This document shows, piece after piece, positions 33,838 through 43,769 of a DNA stretch of 64,000 nt (positions are counted from its first letter, which is position 1; every line of letters starts with the position of its first letter). This DNA comes from Mycolicibacterium malmesburyense (GTDB lineage Bacteria > Actinomycetota > Actinomycetes > Mycobacteriales > Mycobacteriaceae). The notes beneath the pieces were generated by a model. It saw only the letters and a list, made by a program, of their open reading frames with translations. It was not told the DNA's origin and searched no databases. The stretch covers positions 1-64,000 of the forward strand of contig NZ_CVTB01000258.1 of assembly GCF_001050015.1 (NCBI RefSeq), read 5' to 3'. Position numbers and translations under genes: made by a program.

Positions 33838-34968
33838 ATGACGACCGAACGCATTGCCGACCATGTGAAGTTCGCCTACTGGGTGCCCAACGTCAGCGGT
33901 GGCTTGGTCACGAGCGATATCGAGCAGCGCACCGACTGGAACTACGAATACAACGTCAGATTGGCGCAGACCGCGGAGAACAACGGGTTCGAGTACGCCC
34001 TGAGCCAGGTCCGCTATGAGGCGAGTTACGGCGCGGAGTACCAACATGAGTCGACGAGCTTCTCGCTGGCGCTGCTGCTGGCCACGCAGCGGCTGAAGGT
34101 GATCGCGGCCGTGCATCCGGGACTGTGGCAGCCGGCGGTGCTGGCCAAGCTCGGCGCCACCGCCGATCACCTCAGCAACGGCCGCTTCGCGGTGAACGTG
34201 GTGTCGGGGTGGTTCAAGGACGAGTTCACCCATCTGGGCGAGCCGTGGCTCGAACACGACGAGCGCTACCGCCGCAGCGCGGAATTCCTGCAGGTGCTGC
34301 GCAAGATCTGGACAGAGGACGACGTGGATTTCCGCGGCGACTTCTACCGCATCCACGACTTCACGCTGAAACCCAAGCCGCTCCACACCCCCGGGCGTCC
34401 CAACCCCGAGCTGTTCCAAGGAGGCAACTCGACCGCCGCGCGGCGCAACGGCGGCCTGTACGCCGACTGGTACTTCTCCAACGGCAAGGATTTCGACGGA
34501 GTCACCGAGCAGATCGTCGACGTGCGCGGGCACGCGCGCGGCGTCGGCCGCGAAGTGCGGTTCGGGCTCAACGGTTTCATCATCGCCCGCGACACCGAGA
34601 AAGAGGCGAAAGACGTGCTGCGGGAGATCATCGCCAAGGCCGACAAACCCGCCGTGGACGGATTCCACGCGGCGGTTCAGCAGGCGGGCAATTCGACCGC
34701 GGACAAGCGCGGCATGTGGGCCGATTCGTCGTTCGAGGACCTGGTGCAGTACAACGACGGATTCCGCACGCAGTTGATCGGCACACCTGAGCAGATCGCC
34801 GAACGCATTGCGGCGTACCGCAAACGCGGCGTCGATCTGATCCTCGGCGGGTTCCTGCACTTCCAAGAAGAGATCGAATACTTCGGCGCGAAGGTATTGC
34901 CGCTGGTCCGCGAAATCGAACGGTCCGACCGGGACACCGTGGGCGAACCGGTGCTGGTCTCCGCATGA
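33838..34968 (+). CDS. sfnG: dimethylsulfone monooxygenase-like flavin enzyme
   Basis: This 376-residue luciferase-like monooxygenase closely follows the SfnG pattern: VKFAYWVPNVSGGLV, SDIEQRTDWNYEYN, RYEASYGAEYQHESTSFSLAL, NVVSGWFKDEFTHLGEPWLEHDERYRRS and YNDGFRTQLIGTPEQIAERI. SfnG enzymes use FMNH2 and O2 to oxidise dimethylsulfone to methanesulfinate for sulfur supply. No flavin reductase or alkanesulfonate genes are next to it. A related sulfur compound could be the substrate. Confidence 0.8.
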   Translation: MTTERIADHVKFAYWVPNVSGGLVTSDIEQRTDWNYEYNVRLAQTAENNGFEYALSQVRYEASYGAEYQHESTSFSLALLLATQRLKVIAAVHPGLWQPAVLAKLGATADHLSNGRFAVNVVSGWFKDEFTHLGEPWLEHDERYRRSAEFLQVLRKIWTEDDVDFRGDFYRIHDFTLKPKPLHTPGRPNPELFQGGNSTAARRNGGLYADWYFSNGKDFDGVTEQIVDVRGHARGVGREVRFGLNGFIIARDTEKEAKDVLREIIAKADKPAVDGFHAAVQQAGNSTADKRGMWADSSFEDLVQYNDGFRTQLIGTPEQIAERIAAYRKRGVDLILGGFLHFQEEIEYFGAKVLPLVREIERSDRDTVGEPVLVSA

Positions 34969-35018
34969 CCGCTGTGCGCTAGCGTGGTTTGGTAGCCCGC
35001 CCGAGCACAGGAGAGGTC

Positions 35019-35876
35019 ATGTCGTACCCGCAAGGACCGCCCGGAAGCCCCGGGTACCCGCCCGCTCAGCAGCCGACCACCCAGTTCTCCGCGCCGCAGC
35101 AGTTCGGCCGGACGCCGGAGGGCTCGGCGTCGGTGACCGACACCGCGAACAAGCTGCCGACGTACCTGGCCATCGCCGTGGCGCTGTTGGGCCTGGCGGT
35201 GTACCTGTCGAGCTTCGCGCCGCTGTTCACCATCTCCGCGTCCGACTTCCCGGGGTTGGGCAGCATCAGCGGAAGCTCGTTCGGTCTGGTACTCGCCGTC
35301 GCGGCATCGCTCGTCGCCGGGCTGCTCGCCGCGACGACGCTGCTTCCGAAGCACGGCGCCTCCACGTCGGTGTACGCCGTCCTGGCGGTCGCCGCGTTCC
35401 TCCTGATCATCGCCGAGGTGATCAACCGGCCCAGCGGCGCCGCGATCGACTGGGGCCTCTACCTGATCATCGCCTTCTCGCTGTTCCAGGCGATCGTCGC
35501 GGTGGCGGCGCTGCTGTTCGAGTCGGGCATCATCACCCCGCCCGCGCCGCGGCCCAAGTACGACCAGTCCTACGGGCAGCAGTACGGCGCCCCGGGCCCC
35601 TACTACGGCCAGCAGGGTCAGCACCACGGCGGACCGCAGCAGCAACGGCCGGGATATCCGTCGACGTATCCGGGTGGTTATCCGGGCGGCCCGTCGACGG
35701 GCGGCTTCGGCGCGCCGCAGCAGCAGGGCCATCCCCAGGGTCAGCAGGGCCAGCAGGGTCCGCCGACACCACCGACCGGGTTCCCCGCGTACGGCCAGCC
35801 GCCGTCGTCTCAGCCGACGACTCAGACTCCGGCGCAACCGTCGTCTTCGTCGGAGTCGGGTCCGCCGCCTTCCTGA
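35019..35876 (+). CDS. 34-kDa antigen / Rv0954-like membrane protein (DUF5336)
   Basis: This 285-residue protein has a Pro/Gln-rich N-terminus (SYPQGPPGSPGYPPAQQP), four membrane helices (about residues 45-175) and a long disordered Gly/Gln/Pro/Tyr-rich C-terminus with Gln-Gln-Gly repeats. The layout and position match the M. tuberculosis 34-kDa antigenic protein Rv0954, reported to join the cell-division complex. GGAGAGG precedes ATG 35019, and an upstream in-frame start is rejected. The perM-like gene follows 71 bases later, and the two may form a division-related pair. Confidence 0.85.
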   Translation: MSYPQGPPGSPGYPPAQQPTTQFSAPQQFGRTPEGSASVTDTANKLPTYLAIAVALLGLAVYLSSFAPLFTISASDFPGLGSISGSSFGLVLAVAASLVAGLLAATTLLPKHGASTSVYAVLAVAAFLLIIAEVINRPSGAAIDWGLYLIIAFSLFQAIVAVAALLFESGIITPPAPRPKYDQSYGQQYGAPGPYYGQQGQHHGGPQQQRPGYPSTYPGGYPGGPSTGGFGAPQQQGHPQGQQGQQGPPTPPTGFPAYGQPPSSQPTTQTPAQPSSSSESGPPPS

Positions 35877-35947
35877 GGTGAGCCAGTAGTCTGAGCCGCG
35901 CGTGCGTCACCGCCGCACGGCAGCCTGACTGAGGAGCGGCTCAACCA

Positions 35948-37396
35948 GTGGATCAACGGCCAGTCGGCGCACGCCAGGCGCGTGAGCTGCTTCGGGTCGC
36001 GTTCGGGCCGTCGTTGGTGGCGCTCGTCGTCATCGCTGCGATCGTCCTGCTGCAGCTGCTGATCGCCAACAGCGATATGACCGGCGCGCTCGGCGCGATC
36101 GCCAGCATGTGGCTCGGCGTGCACCTGGTGCCGGTGTCGATCAGCGGCGCCGAACTCGGGGTGATGCCGCTGTTGCCGGCGCTTGCGATGGTGTGGGGGA
36201 CGGCGCGCACGACGGCCGCGGCGACCAGCCCGAACGGGTCGTGGTTCGTGACGCGATGGGTGGTGGCCTCGGCGCTGGGCGGACCGCTTCTGATCGCCGC
36301 GATCGCGCTGGCCGTCGTCCACGACGCCGCGTCGGTGCTCACGGAGTTGCAGACCCCGCACGCGCTTCGCGCCTTCGGCGGCGTGCTCGCCGTCCATGCG
36401 ATCGGCGCGGTGGTGGGTGTGGGATCGCGGGTCGGCGGGCGGCTGATGGCCGCGACCTCGTTACCCGCCTGGCTGCCGGACGCGTTCCGCGCCGCGGCGG
36501 CGGGCGTGCTCGCGCTGGCAGGCCTCTCGGGCGTGGTGATGGCGGGCTCGATGGTCGTGCACTGGTCGACGATGCACGACCTCTACTCGATCACCGACTC
36601 GATGTTCGGGCAGTTGAGCCTGACCGTGCTGTCGGTGCTGTACATCCCCAACGTGCTGGTCGGCACCGCCGCGGTGGCGGTCGGGTCCAGCGCACACGTC
36701 GGGCTCGCGACGTTCAGCTCGTTCACGGTGTTCGGCGGCGACATTCCGGCGCTGCCGGTGTTGGCGGCGGTGCCCACGCCCCCGCTCGGGCCGGTGTGGG
36801 TGGCCTTGCTCATCGTCGCGGCCGCCTCGGCGGTGGCGGTCGGCCAGCAGTGTTCGCGACGCCCGCTTCCGCTGGGCCCGGCGATGGGCAAGCTGCTGGT
36901 CGCGTCGGCCCTGGCGGCCCTCACGATGGCCCTGCTCGGATACGCCGGCGGCGGGCGGTTGGGCAACTTCGGCGACGTCGGCGTGGACCAGGCGACGTTC
37001 GGGCCCGCGGTGTTCCTGTGGTTCGCCGGAATCGGGGCGCTCACCGTGGTGATGGCGGGCGGCGTCGCCCGTAGGCCGCGGGCGCCGAAGGCCGTCATCG
37101 AGGACGACCAGTTCGACGATGACCTCGACGCGGACGGGGAGCCGGAAATCGGGGATGCTCCCGAACCCGAATCCGAGGACGTCGAGCCCGAGCCCGAATC
37201 CGAGGACGTCGAGCCCGAGCCCGAACCCGAGCCCGAACCCGAGGACGTCGAGCCCGAGCCCGAACCCGAGGAATTCGCGGGTCCGATCGACGCCGACGCC
37301 GCCACCGCCCCCCGGACCGAACCGCCGAACGACGTCGTCGAGGACCCCGAAGAGCACTTCATGGCGGACGACGACGGTCCGCCGGGCACCCATTAG
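35948..37396 (+). CDS. perM: PerM-like integral membrane protein (DUF6350)
   Basis: This 482-residue protein has about ten membrane helices (residues 15-375) and an acidic cytoplasmic tail of about 100 residues built of Glu-Pro repeats. Size, position and topology match M. tuberculosis PerM (Rv0955), which supports FtsB and cell division during chronic infection. The start is GTG 35948. The tail is longer and more repetitive than expected, and its repeat tract is listed separately. purN begins 10 bases downstream. Confidence 0.8.
   Translation: MDQRPVGARQARELLRVAFGPSLVALVVIAAIVLLQLLIANSDMTGALGAIASMWLGVHLVPVSISGAELGVMPLLPALAMVWGTARTTAAATSPNGSWFVTRWVVASALGGPLLIAAIALAVVHDAASVLTELQTPHALRAFGGVLAVHAIGAVVGVGSRVGGRLMAATSLPAWLPDAFRAAAAGVLALAGLSGVVMAGSMVVHWSTMHDLYSITDSMFGQLSLTVLSVLYIPNVLVGTAAVAVGSSAHVGLATFSSFTVFGGDIPALPVLAAVPTPPLGPVWVALLIVAAASAVAVGQQCSRRPLPLGPAMGKLLVASALAALTMALLGYAGGGRLGNFGDVGVDQATFGPAVFLWFAGIGALTVVMAGGVARRPRAPKAVIEDDQFDDDLDADGEPEIGDAPEPESEDVEPEPESEDVEPEPEPEPEPEDVEPEPEPEEFAGPIDADAATAPRTEPPNDVVEDPEEHFMADDDGPPGTH
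37161..37271 (+). repeat. in-frame Glu-Pro coding repeat in perM
   Basis: The tract consists of GAGCCC/GAACCC hexamers interrupted by (TCC)GAGGACGTCGAG segments, giving (EP)n and SEDVEPEP units in the protein. It is a minisatellite-like array with near-identical copies, so unit number could vary by slippage. Confidence 0.75.
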
Positions 37397-37406
37397 GCTG
37401 CCAGGC

Positions 37407-38036
37407 GTGCAGCAACCCCTCCGCGTACCGCCGAAGGTTCCTGCACGGGTCGTCGTGTTGGCGTCGGGCACCGGTTCGCTGCTGCGGTCGCTGCTGGACG
37501 CCACCGCCGGCGAGTACCCCGCCTCGATCGTCGCCGTCGGCGTGGACCGCGACTGCCCGGCCGTCGACATCGCCGCGGCCGCTTCGGTTCCCTCCTACAC
37601 GGTGCGACTGCGCGACTACCCGGACCGGGAGGCGTGGGACGCCGCGATCACCGAAGCCACCGCCGCCTACGAACCCGATCTGATCGTCTCCGCGGGATTC
37701 ATGAAAATCCTTGGGCCGCGCTTCCTCTCGAGGTTCATGGGGCACATCATCAACACCCACCCCGCGTTGCTGCCCGCCTTCCCCGGCGCGCACGCGGTGG
37801 CCGACGCGCTCGCGTACGGCGTCAAGGTGACCGGTTGCAGCGTGCACCTGGTCGATGCGGGGACCGACACGGGGCCGGTCCTGGCCCAGGAGGCCGTCCC
37901 CGTGCTCGACGACGACGACGAGGCGACGCTGCACGAACGGATCAAAGTCGTCGAACGGCGGCTTCTGGCGGAAATACTGGCCGCGGTGGCTGTCCGCGGT
38001 GTGACCTGGACCGGACGAAAGGCGACATTGGGATGA
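37407..38036 (+). CDS. purN: phosphoribosylglycinamide formyltransferase
   Basis: PurN (209 residues) transfers a formyl group from 10-formyl-THF to GAR in purine synthesis. The N-terminal [18 protein letters not shown] binds phosphate, and [20 protein letters not shown] holds catalytic Asn and His. The Asp motif is in [25 protein letters not shown] 37407 gives the normal length. It overlaps purH at ATGA, so the two are translationally coupled. Confidence 0.95.
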   Translation: MQQPLRVPPKVPARVVVLASGTGSLLRSLLDATAGEYPASIVAVGVDRDCPAVDIAAAASVPSYTVRLRDYPDREAWDAAITEATAAYEPDLIVSAGFMKILGPRFLSRFMGHIINTHPALLPAFPGAHAVADALAYGVKVTGCSVHLVDAGTDTGPVLAQEAVPVLDDDDEATLHERIKVVERRLLAEILAAVAVRGVTWTGRKATLG

Positions 38037-39598
38037 CCGAGGGCAAGCGGCCGATTCGGCGGGCGTTGATCAGCGTCTACGACAAGACCGGCCTCGCCGA
38101 CCTGGCCCGCGGGTTGCACGAGGCGGGCGTCAGCATCGTCTCCACGGGGTCGACCGCGAAAACCATTGCCGCAGCCGGTGTCCCGGTGACCCCGGTGGAG
38201 GACGTCACCGGCTTCCCCGAGGTGCTCGACGGGCGGGTCAAGACGCTGCACCCCCGGGTCCACGCCGGTCTGCTCGCCGATCAGCGCAAGCCCGAACATG
38301 TTTCGGCGCTGACCGAGCTCGGGGTCGAGGCGTTCGAGCTCGTCGTGGTCAACCTGTACCCCTTCGCCGAGACCGTCGCGTCGGGCGCGAGCATCGACGA
38401 ATGCGTCGAGCAGATCGACATCGGCGGTCCGTCCATGGTGCGGGCCGCCGCCAAGAACCACCCGAGCGTCGCCGTGGTCGTCGACCCGCTGGGCTACGAC
38501 GGCGTCCTCGCCGCGGTCCGTGGGGGCGGCTTCACGCTCGACGAACGAAAGAGGCTGGCGTCGCTGGCGTTTCGGCACACTGCGGAGTACGACGTTGCGG
38601 TCGCATCCTGGATGGGCTCGGTGCTCGCACCGGAACGGTCGGGAAGCCCGCTGCCGGAGTGGGTCGGCGCCACGTGGCAGCGCAGCGCGGTGTTGCGGTA
38701 CGGCGAGAACCCCCACCAGCAGGCCGCGCTCTACCGCAACGACGCCGCCTGGCCGGGGCTGGCGCAGGCCGAACAGTTGCACGGCAAGGAGATGTCGTAC
38801 AACAACTACACCGACGCCGACGCCGCATGGCGGGCCGCCTTCGACCACTCCGAGATCTGTGTGGCGATCATCAAGCACGCCAACCCATGTGGCATCGCGA
38901 TCTCGTCGACGTCGGTGGCCGACGCGCACCGCAAGGCGCACGAGTGTGATCCGCGGTCCGCATTCGGCGGCGTCATCGCGGCCAACACCGCGGTGTCGGT
39001 GGAGATGGCCGAGACCGTGGCCGACATCTTCACCGAGGTGATCATCGCGCCCGCATACGAACCCGGTGCGGTCGAGGTGCTCACCCGCAAGAAGAACATC
39101 CGGGTGCTGGTGGCGTCCGAGCCGCAGCCCGGGGGCACCGAGTTCCGCCAGATCAGCGGCGGGCTGTTGGTGCAGCAACGCGACGAGTTCACCGCCGACG
39201 GCGACGATCCCCTCAACTGGACGCTGGCGACCGGTGAGCCCGCCGATCCCGCGACGCTGGCGGACCTGAAGTTCGCGTGGCGAGTGTGCCGGGCGGTCAA
39301 GTCGAACGCGATCGTCGTCGCGGCGGACGGCGCCACCGTCGGCGTCGGCATGGGCCAGGTGAACCGCGTCGACGCGGCCCGGCTCGCGGTGCAGCGGGCG
39401 GGCGACCGGGTACGTGGCGCCGTCGCCGCCTCCGACGCGTTCTTCCCGTTCCCGGACGGGCTGGAGGTGCTGACGGAGGGCGGCGTGAAGGCGATCGTCC
39501 ACCCGGGCGGTTCGGTACGCGATGAGCAGGTCACCGAAGCCGCTGCCAGAGCGGGTATCTCGCTGTACCTCACCGGTGCGCGTCACTTCGCGCACTGA
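38033..39598 (+). CDS. purH: bifunctional AICAR transformylase / IMP cyclohydrolase
   Basis: PurH (521 residues) performs the last two steps of IMP synthesis. The N-terminal MGS-like cyclohydrolase domain has [42 protein letters not shown] and VNLYPF. The C-terminal transformylase has [21 protein letters not shown] and [15 protein letters not shown] 38033 lies in the ATGA overlap with purN. Confidence 0.97.
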   Translation: MTEGKRPIRRALISVYDKTGLADLARGLHEAGVSIVSTGSTAKTIAAAGVPVTPVEDVTGFPEVLDGRVKTLHPRVHAGLLADQRKPEHVSALTELGVEAFELVVVNLYPFAETVASGASIDECVEQIDIGGPSMVRAAAKNHPSVAVVVDPLGYDGVLAAVRGGGFTLDERKRLASLAFRHTAEYDVAVASWMGSVLAPERSGSPLPEWVGATWQRSAVLRYGENPHQQAALYRNDAAWPGLAQAEQLHGKEMSYNNYTDADAAWRAAFDHSEICVAIIKHANPCGIAISSTSVADAHRKAHECDPRSAFGGVIAANTAVSVEMAETVADIFTEVIIAPAYEPGAVEVLTRKKNIRVLVASEPQPGGTEFRQISGGLLVQQRDEFTADGDDPLNWTLATGEPADPATLADLKFAWRVCRAVKSNAIVVAADGATVGVGMGQVNRVDAARLAVQRAGDRVRGAVAASDAFFPFPDGLEVLTEGGVKAIVHPGGSVRDEQVTEAAARAGISLYLTGARHFAH

Positions 39599-39637
39599 TG
39601 TCCGGTTGAACTCCGTCGAAGACGGCGGGAGGCCGAT

Positions 39638-40312
39638 ATGTTGCACAGCATGGTCACTGCGTCGCGTGCGGCCGCCCTTCTCCTGGTGGCGGCGACGGTT
39701 CTGATGGTCTCCTGCACCAGGACCGTCGACGATGCCCGAGCGGTCGCCGGCGCCGACCTGACGGCGGCCGCCGACCGCGGTGGTGTCGACTCGTCGCAGT
39801 GCGAAGAGGTGGATGAGCCGCTGACGACGATCCCGGCCAAGAATGACAACGAGCCGGTGATGAAGATCCCGACGCCGCCGGGCTGGGTGCGCACCACGAT
39901 GATGGATTCGGAGCTGATCCGCTTCGCCATGCGCAACGACGACCTCACGGCGCGGGGGTTCACGCCGAACGTCGTGGTCACGCTCGAGAGCGCGCCGGGG
40001 GCACAGGACGCGGGCCTGGTGTTCACCAACATGCGCGAGGCGCTCGAGTCGGGCATCGGCGCCACCGACGTCCGCGTCACCGAGCGCACGCTGTGCGGGG
40101 TGCCGGCCCGGATGTTCGACTACCGCATGCCGGTGATGGGCAACGTGGCGCCGCATCCCGCCGTCGCGCTCGGCGCGGTGATGCGCGCGTCGGGGAAGAC
40201 CTTCGCGGTCAGCGTGACGGCCCAGACCCTCGACCCCGACGACCCCACGTACCAACGGGACAGCAAGACGATCCTCGACGGATTCCAACTGCTGCCGCCG
40301 TCGGAGGGCTGA
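39638..40312 (+). CDS. LpqN/LpqT-type lipoprotein
   Basis: This 224-residue protein has a lipoprotein signal with lipobox VSC near residue 26. An exported domain follows, with IPTPPGWVRTTMM, a paired Cys arrangement (SSQCEE and TLCGVP) and a C-terminal DSKTILDGFQLLPP. This resembles the LpqN/LpqT fold. LpqN relatives bind periplasmic partners, possibly lipid-transfer proteins. GGGAGG is six bases before ATG 39638. A role here cannot be fixed. Confidence 0.75.
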   Translation: MLHSMVTASRAAALLLVAATVLMVSCTRTVDDARAVAGADLTAAADRGGVDSSQCEEVDEPLTTIPAKNDNEPVMKIPTPPGWVRTTMMDSELIRFAMRNDDLTARGFTPNVVVTLESAPGAQDAGLVFTNMREALESGIGATDVRVTERTLCGVPARMFDYRMPVMGNVAPHPAVALGAVMRASGKTFAVSVTAQTLDPDDPTYQRDSKTILDGFQLLPPSEG

Positions 40313-40404
40313 GCCGGCCGTCCGCGAGGTTGCGGAAATCTGACGGAATAGCTGCTTCGGCGAGCGGGGGACGGACACCTGCGCCGGAGACGTCGTAGCG
40401 TGGA

Positions 40405-41790
40405 GTGGTGACTCAACCCCAAGATCTACCCCGCACCGTCGGCGAGCTGAGGGCATCCAGCCATCGCGAGCGGGGCGTCAAACAAGAAATCCGGGAGAAC
40501 CTGCTGGCCGCCCTGGCAGACGGGCGTGACGCGTGGCCCGGAATCCTCGGCTTCGAGGACACCGTCATTCCGCAGCTGGAGCGGGCGTTGATCGCCGGCC
40601 ACGACGTCGTCCTGCTCGGCGAACGCGGTCAGGGCAAGACACGGCTGCTGCGTGCGCTGAGCGGCCTGCTCGACGAGTGGACCCCGGTGATCGCCGGCTC
40701 GGAGTTGGGTGAGCACCCCTACAGCCCGATCACGCCGGAGTCCATCCGGCGCGCGGCCGATTCCGGCGACGACCTGCCGATCGCGTGGCGGCATCGCAGC
40801 GAGCGCTACACCGAGAAGCTGGCCACCCCCGACACCAGCGTCGCCGACCTGGTCGGCGACATCGACCCCATCAAGGTGGCGGAGGGCCGCAGCCTCGGCG
40901 ATCCGGAGACCATCGCCTACGGCCTGATCCCGCGTGCGCACCGGGGCATCGTCGCGATCAACGAGCTGCCCGATCTCGCCGAGCGCATCCAGGTGTCGAT
41001 GCTCAACGTGATGGAGGAGCGCGACATCCAGGTCCGCGGTTACACCCTGCGGTTGCCGCTCGACGTCCTCGTGGTGGCCAGCGCCAACCCGGAGGACTAC
41101 ACCAACCGCGGCCGGATCATCACCCCGCTCAAGGACCGGTTCGGCGCGGAGATCCGCACGCACTACCCGCTGGAGCTCGACGCGGAGGTCGGCGTCATCA
41201 CCCAGGAGGCACACCTGGCCGCCGAGGTGCCCGGGTACCTCATCCAGGTGCTGGCGCGGTTCGCCCGCTACCTGCGCGAGTCACGGTCGATCGACCAGCG
41301 CTCCGGGGTGTCGGCGCGTTTCGCGATCGCCGGCGCCGAGACCGTCGCCGCGGCCGCCCGACACCGCTCGGCGGTGCTCGGCGAGGAGGAGGCGGTGGCG
41401 CGGGTGGTCGACCTGGGCTCGGTGGTCGACGTGTTGCGCGGCAAGCTCGAGTTCGAGACCGGCGAGGAGGGCCGCGAGCAGGCGGTGCTCGAGCATCTGC
41501 TGCGCCGGGCCACCGCCGACACCGCGCAGCGGCTGCTCGGCGGCATCGACGTCGCGCCGCTGGTGGTCGCGATCGAGAACGGCTCCGCGGTCACCACCGG
41601 CGATCGGGTGTCGGCGCGCGAGGTACTGGCCGCGGTCCCGGAGGTGCCCGCCATCGCCGAGATCCAGAAGCGGCTCGACGCCAAGACCGACGGTCAGCGG
41701 GCCGCGGCGGTGGAGCTGGCGCTCGAGGCGCTGTATCTGGCCAAGCGGATCGACAAGGTTTCGGGCGAGGGCGAAACGACATATGGCTAA
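40405..41790 (+). CDS. MoxR/Mg-chelatase-like AAA ATPase (Rv0958-type)
   Basis: This 461-residue AAA+ ATPase has Walker A GERGQGKTR, an EDTVIPQLERALIAGHDVVLLG lead-in, GIVAINELPDLAERIQ (Walker B-type) and ASANPEDYTNRGRIITPLKDRFG as sensor region. It resembles magnesium-chelatase subunit I/MoxR chaperones. MoxR ATPases act with a VWA partner to insert metals or mature complexes; that partner is the next gene, which overlaps by eight bases. GTG 40405 or 40408 is the start. It matches Rv0958 by position. Confidence 0.9.
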   Translation: MVTQPQDLPRTVGELRASSHRERGVKQEIRENLLAALADGRDAWPGILGFEDTVIPQLERALIAGHDVVLLGERGQGKTRLLRALSGLLDEWTPVIAGSELGEHPYSPITPESIRRAADSGDDLPIAWRHRSERYTEKLATPDTSVADLVGDIDPIKVAEGRSLGDPETIAYGLIPRAHRGIVAINELPDLAERIQVSMLNVMEERDIQVRGYTLRLPLDVLVVASANPEDYTNRGRIITPLKDRFGAEIRTHYPLELDAEVGVITQEAHLAAEVPGYLIQVLARFARYLRESRSIDQRSGVSARFAIAGAETVAAAARHRSAVLGEEEAVARVVDLGSVVDVLRGKLEFETGEEGREQAVLEHLLRRATADTAQRLLGGIDVAPLVVAIENGSAVTTGDRVSAREVLAAVPEVPAIAEIQKRLDAKTDGQRAAAVELALEALYLAKRIDKVSGEGETTYG

Positions 41791-43759
41791 ACACGTCTCG
41801 CGGTATTCGCGATACACCGGCGGGCCCGACCCGTTGGCGCCCCCGATCGATCTGCGCGAGGCGCTCGAGCAGATCGGTCAGGACGTGATGGAGGGCAGCT
41901 CGCCGCGACGGGCGCTGTCGGAGATGTTGCGCCGCGGCACCAAGAACATGCGCGGCGCCGACAAGCTCGCCGCCGAAGCCAACCGTCGTCGCCGAGAGTT
42001 GTTGCAGCGCAACAATCTCGACGGCACGCTGGCCGAGATCAAGAAACTGCTCGACGAGGCGGTGCTGGCCGAGCGCAAGGAGTTGGCCCGTGCGCTCGAC
42101 GACGACGCGCGGTTCCAGGAGATGCGCATCGAGAACCTGCCGCCGTCACCGGCCAAGGCCGTGCAGGAGCTCACCGACTACGAGTGGCGCAGCCCCGAGG
42201 GGCGCGAAAAATACGACCAGATCAAGGATCTGCTCGGTCGCGAGATGCTCGATCAGCGCTTCGCGGGTATGAAGCAGGCGCTGGAGAACGCCACCGACGA
42301 GGACCGCCAGCGGGTCAACGAGATGCTCGACGACCTCAACGACCTGCTGGACAAACACGCCAAGGGCGAGGACTCGCAAGAAGACTTCGACAACTTCATG
42401 AAAAAGCACGGCGAGTTCTTCCCGGAGAACCCGCGCAACGTGGACGAACTGCTGGACTCCCTGGCCCAGCGGGCGGCGGCCGCCCAGCGTTTCCGCAACA
42501 GCCTGAGCGCCGAGCAGCGCGCCGAACTGGATGCGTTGGCGCAGCAGGCATTCGGCTCGCCCTCACTGATGAACGCGCTCAACCGCCTCGACTCCCATCT
42601 TCAGGCCGCCCGGCCCGGGGAGGACTGGAGCGGCTCGTCGAACTTCTCCGGGGACAACCCGCTCGGCATGGGCGAGGGTGCTCAGGCGATGGCCGACATC
42701 GCCGAATTGGAGCAGTTGGCCGAGGCGCTGTCGCAGAGCTATGCGGGCGCCACGATGGAGGACGTCGACCTCGACATGTTGGCCCGCCAGCTGGGCGAGG
42801 ACGCCGCGGTCGATGCCCGCACGCTGGCCGAGCTGGAGCGGGCGCTGATGGACCAGGGGTTCCTCGACCGCGGGTCCGACGGTCAGTGGCGGCTGTCGCC
42901 CAAGGCCATGCGCCAGCTCGGGCAGACGGCGTTGCGCGATGTGGCGCAACAGCTCTCCGGTCGGCACGGCGAGCGCGACACCCGTCGGGCGGGCGCGGCG
43001 GGTGAACTGACCGGCGCCACGCGGCCGTGGGCGTTCGGCGACACCGAGCCGTGGAACGTGACCCGCACGCTCACCAACGCGGTGCTGCGCCAGGCCGGGA
43101 CCGGGACCACCGAGCGCCCGATTCGGATCACGGTCGAGGACGTCGAGATCTCCGAGACCGAGACGCGGACTCAGGCCGCAGTGGCGCTGCTGGTCGACAC
43201 CTCGTTCTCGATGGTGATGGAGAACCGGTGGCTGCCGATGAAGCGCACCGCGTTGGCGCTCAACCACCTCGTCAGCACGCGGTTCCGGTCGGACGCGCTG
43301 CAGATCGTCGCGTTCGGGCGCTATGCGCGGACCGTGACCGCGGCCGAACTCACCGGATTGGAGGGCGTGTACGAGCAGGGCACCAACCTGCACCACGCGT
43401 TGGCGCTGGCGGGCCGGCACCTGCGCCGGCACCCCAATGCCCAGCCGGTGGTGCTCGTCGTCACCGACGGTGAGCCGACGGCGCACCTGGAGCACTATCC
43501 GCGCGACGAGGGCGGGCCCGCGGTGTTCTTTGACTACCCGCCGCATCCGCGGACGATCGCCCACACGGTGAAGGGCTTCGACGAGGTCGCCGCGCTCGGC
43601 GCGCAGGTCACGATCTTCCGGCTGGGCAACGACCCGGGGTTGGCGCGGTTCATCGATCAGGTGGCCCGTCGGGTCGAGGGCCGCGTCGTGGTGCCCGACC
43701 TCGATGGGCTGGGCGCCGCGGTCGTCGGCGACTATCTGCGGTCGCGCCGACGTCGCTGA
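41783..43759 (+). CDS. VWA-domain protein, partner of the MoxR ATPase (Rv0959-type)
   Basis: This 658-residue protein is mostly helical and charged at the N-terminus (about 1-440; many Glu/Leu/Ala repeats, Asp-Glu-rich). It ends in a von Willebrand factor A domain with an intact MIDAS: LLVDTSFSMVMENRWLPMKRTALAL (DxSxS) and VVLVVTDGEPTAHLE. The overlap ATGGCTAA with the ATPase stop indicates tight co-expression. By analogy to MoxR-VWA pairs it forms a chaperone-like complex on an unknown metalloprotein or envelope client. Confidence 0.88.
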   Translation: MAKHVSRYSRYTGGPDPLAPPIDLREALEQIGQDVMEGSSPRRALSEMLRRGTKNMRGADKLAAEANRRRRELLQRNNLDGTLAEIKKLLDEAVLAERKELARALDDDARFQEMRIENLPPSPAKAVQELTDYEWRSPEGREKYDQIKDLLGREMLDQRFAGMKQALENATDEDRQRVNEMLDDLNDLLDKHAKGEDSQEDFDNFMKKHGEFFPENPRNVDELLDSLAQRAAAAQRFRNSLSAEQRAELDALAQQAFGSPSLMNALNRLDSHLQAARPGEDWSGSSNFSGDNPLGMGEGAQAMADIAELEQLAEALSQSYAGATMEDVDLDMLARQLGEDAAVDARTLAELERALMDQGFLDRGSDGQWRLSPKAMRQLGQTALRDVAQQLSGRHGERDTRRAGAAGELTGATRPWAFGDTEPWNVTRTLTNAVLRQAGTGTTERPIRITVEDVEISETETRTQAAVALLVDTSFSMVMENRWLPMKRTALALNHLVSTRFRSDALQIVAFGRYARTVTAAELTGLEGVYEQGTNLHHALALAGRHLRRHPNAQPVVLVVTDGEPTAHLEHYPRDEGGPAVFFDYPPHPRTIAHTVKGFDEVAALGAQVTIFRLGNDPGLARFIDQVARRVEGRVVVPDLDGLGAAVVGDYLRSRRRR

Positions 43760-43769
43760 GCGTCGGAGG

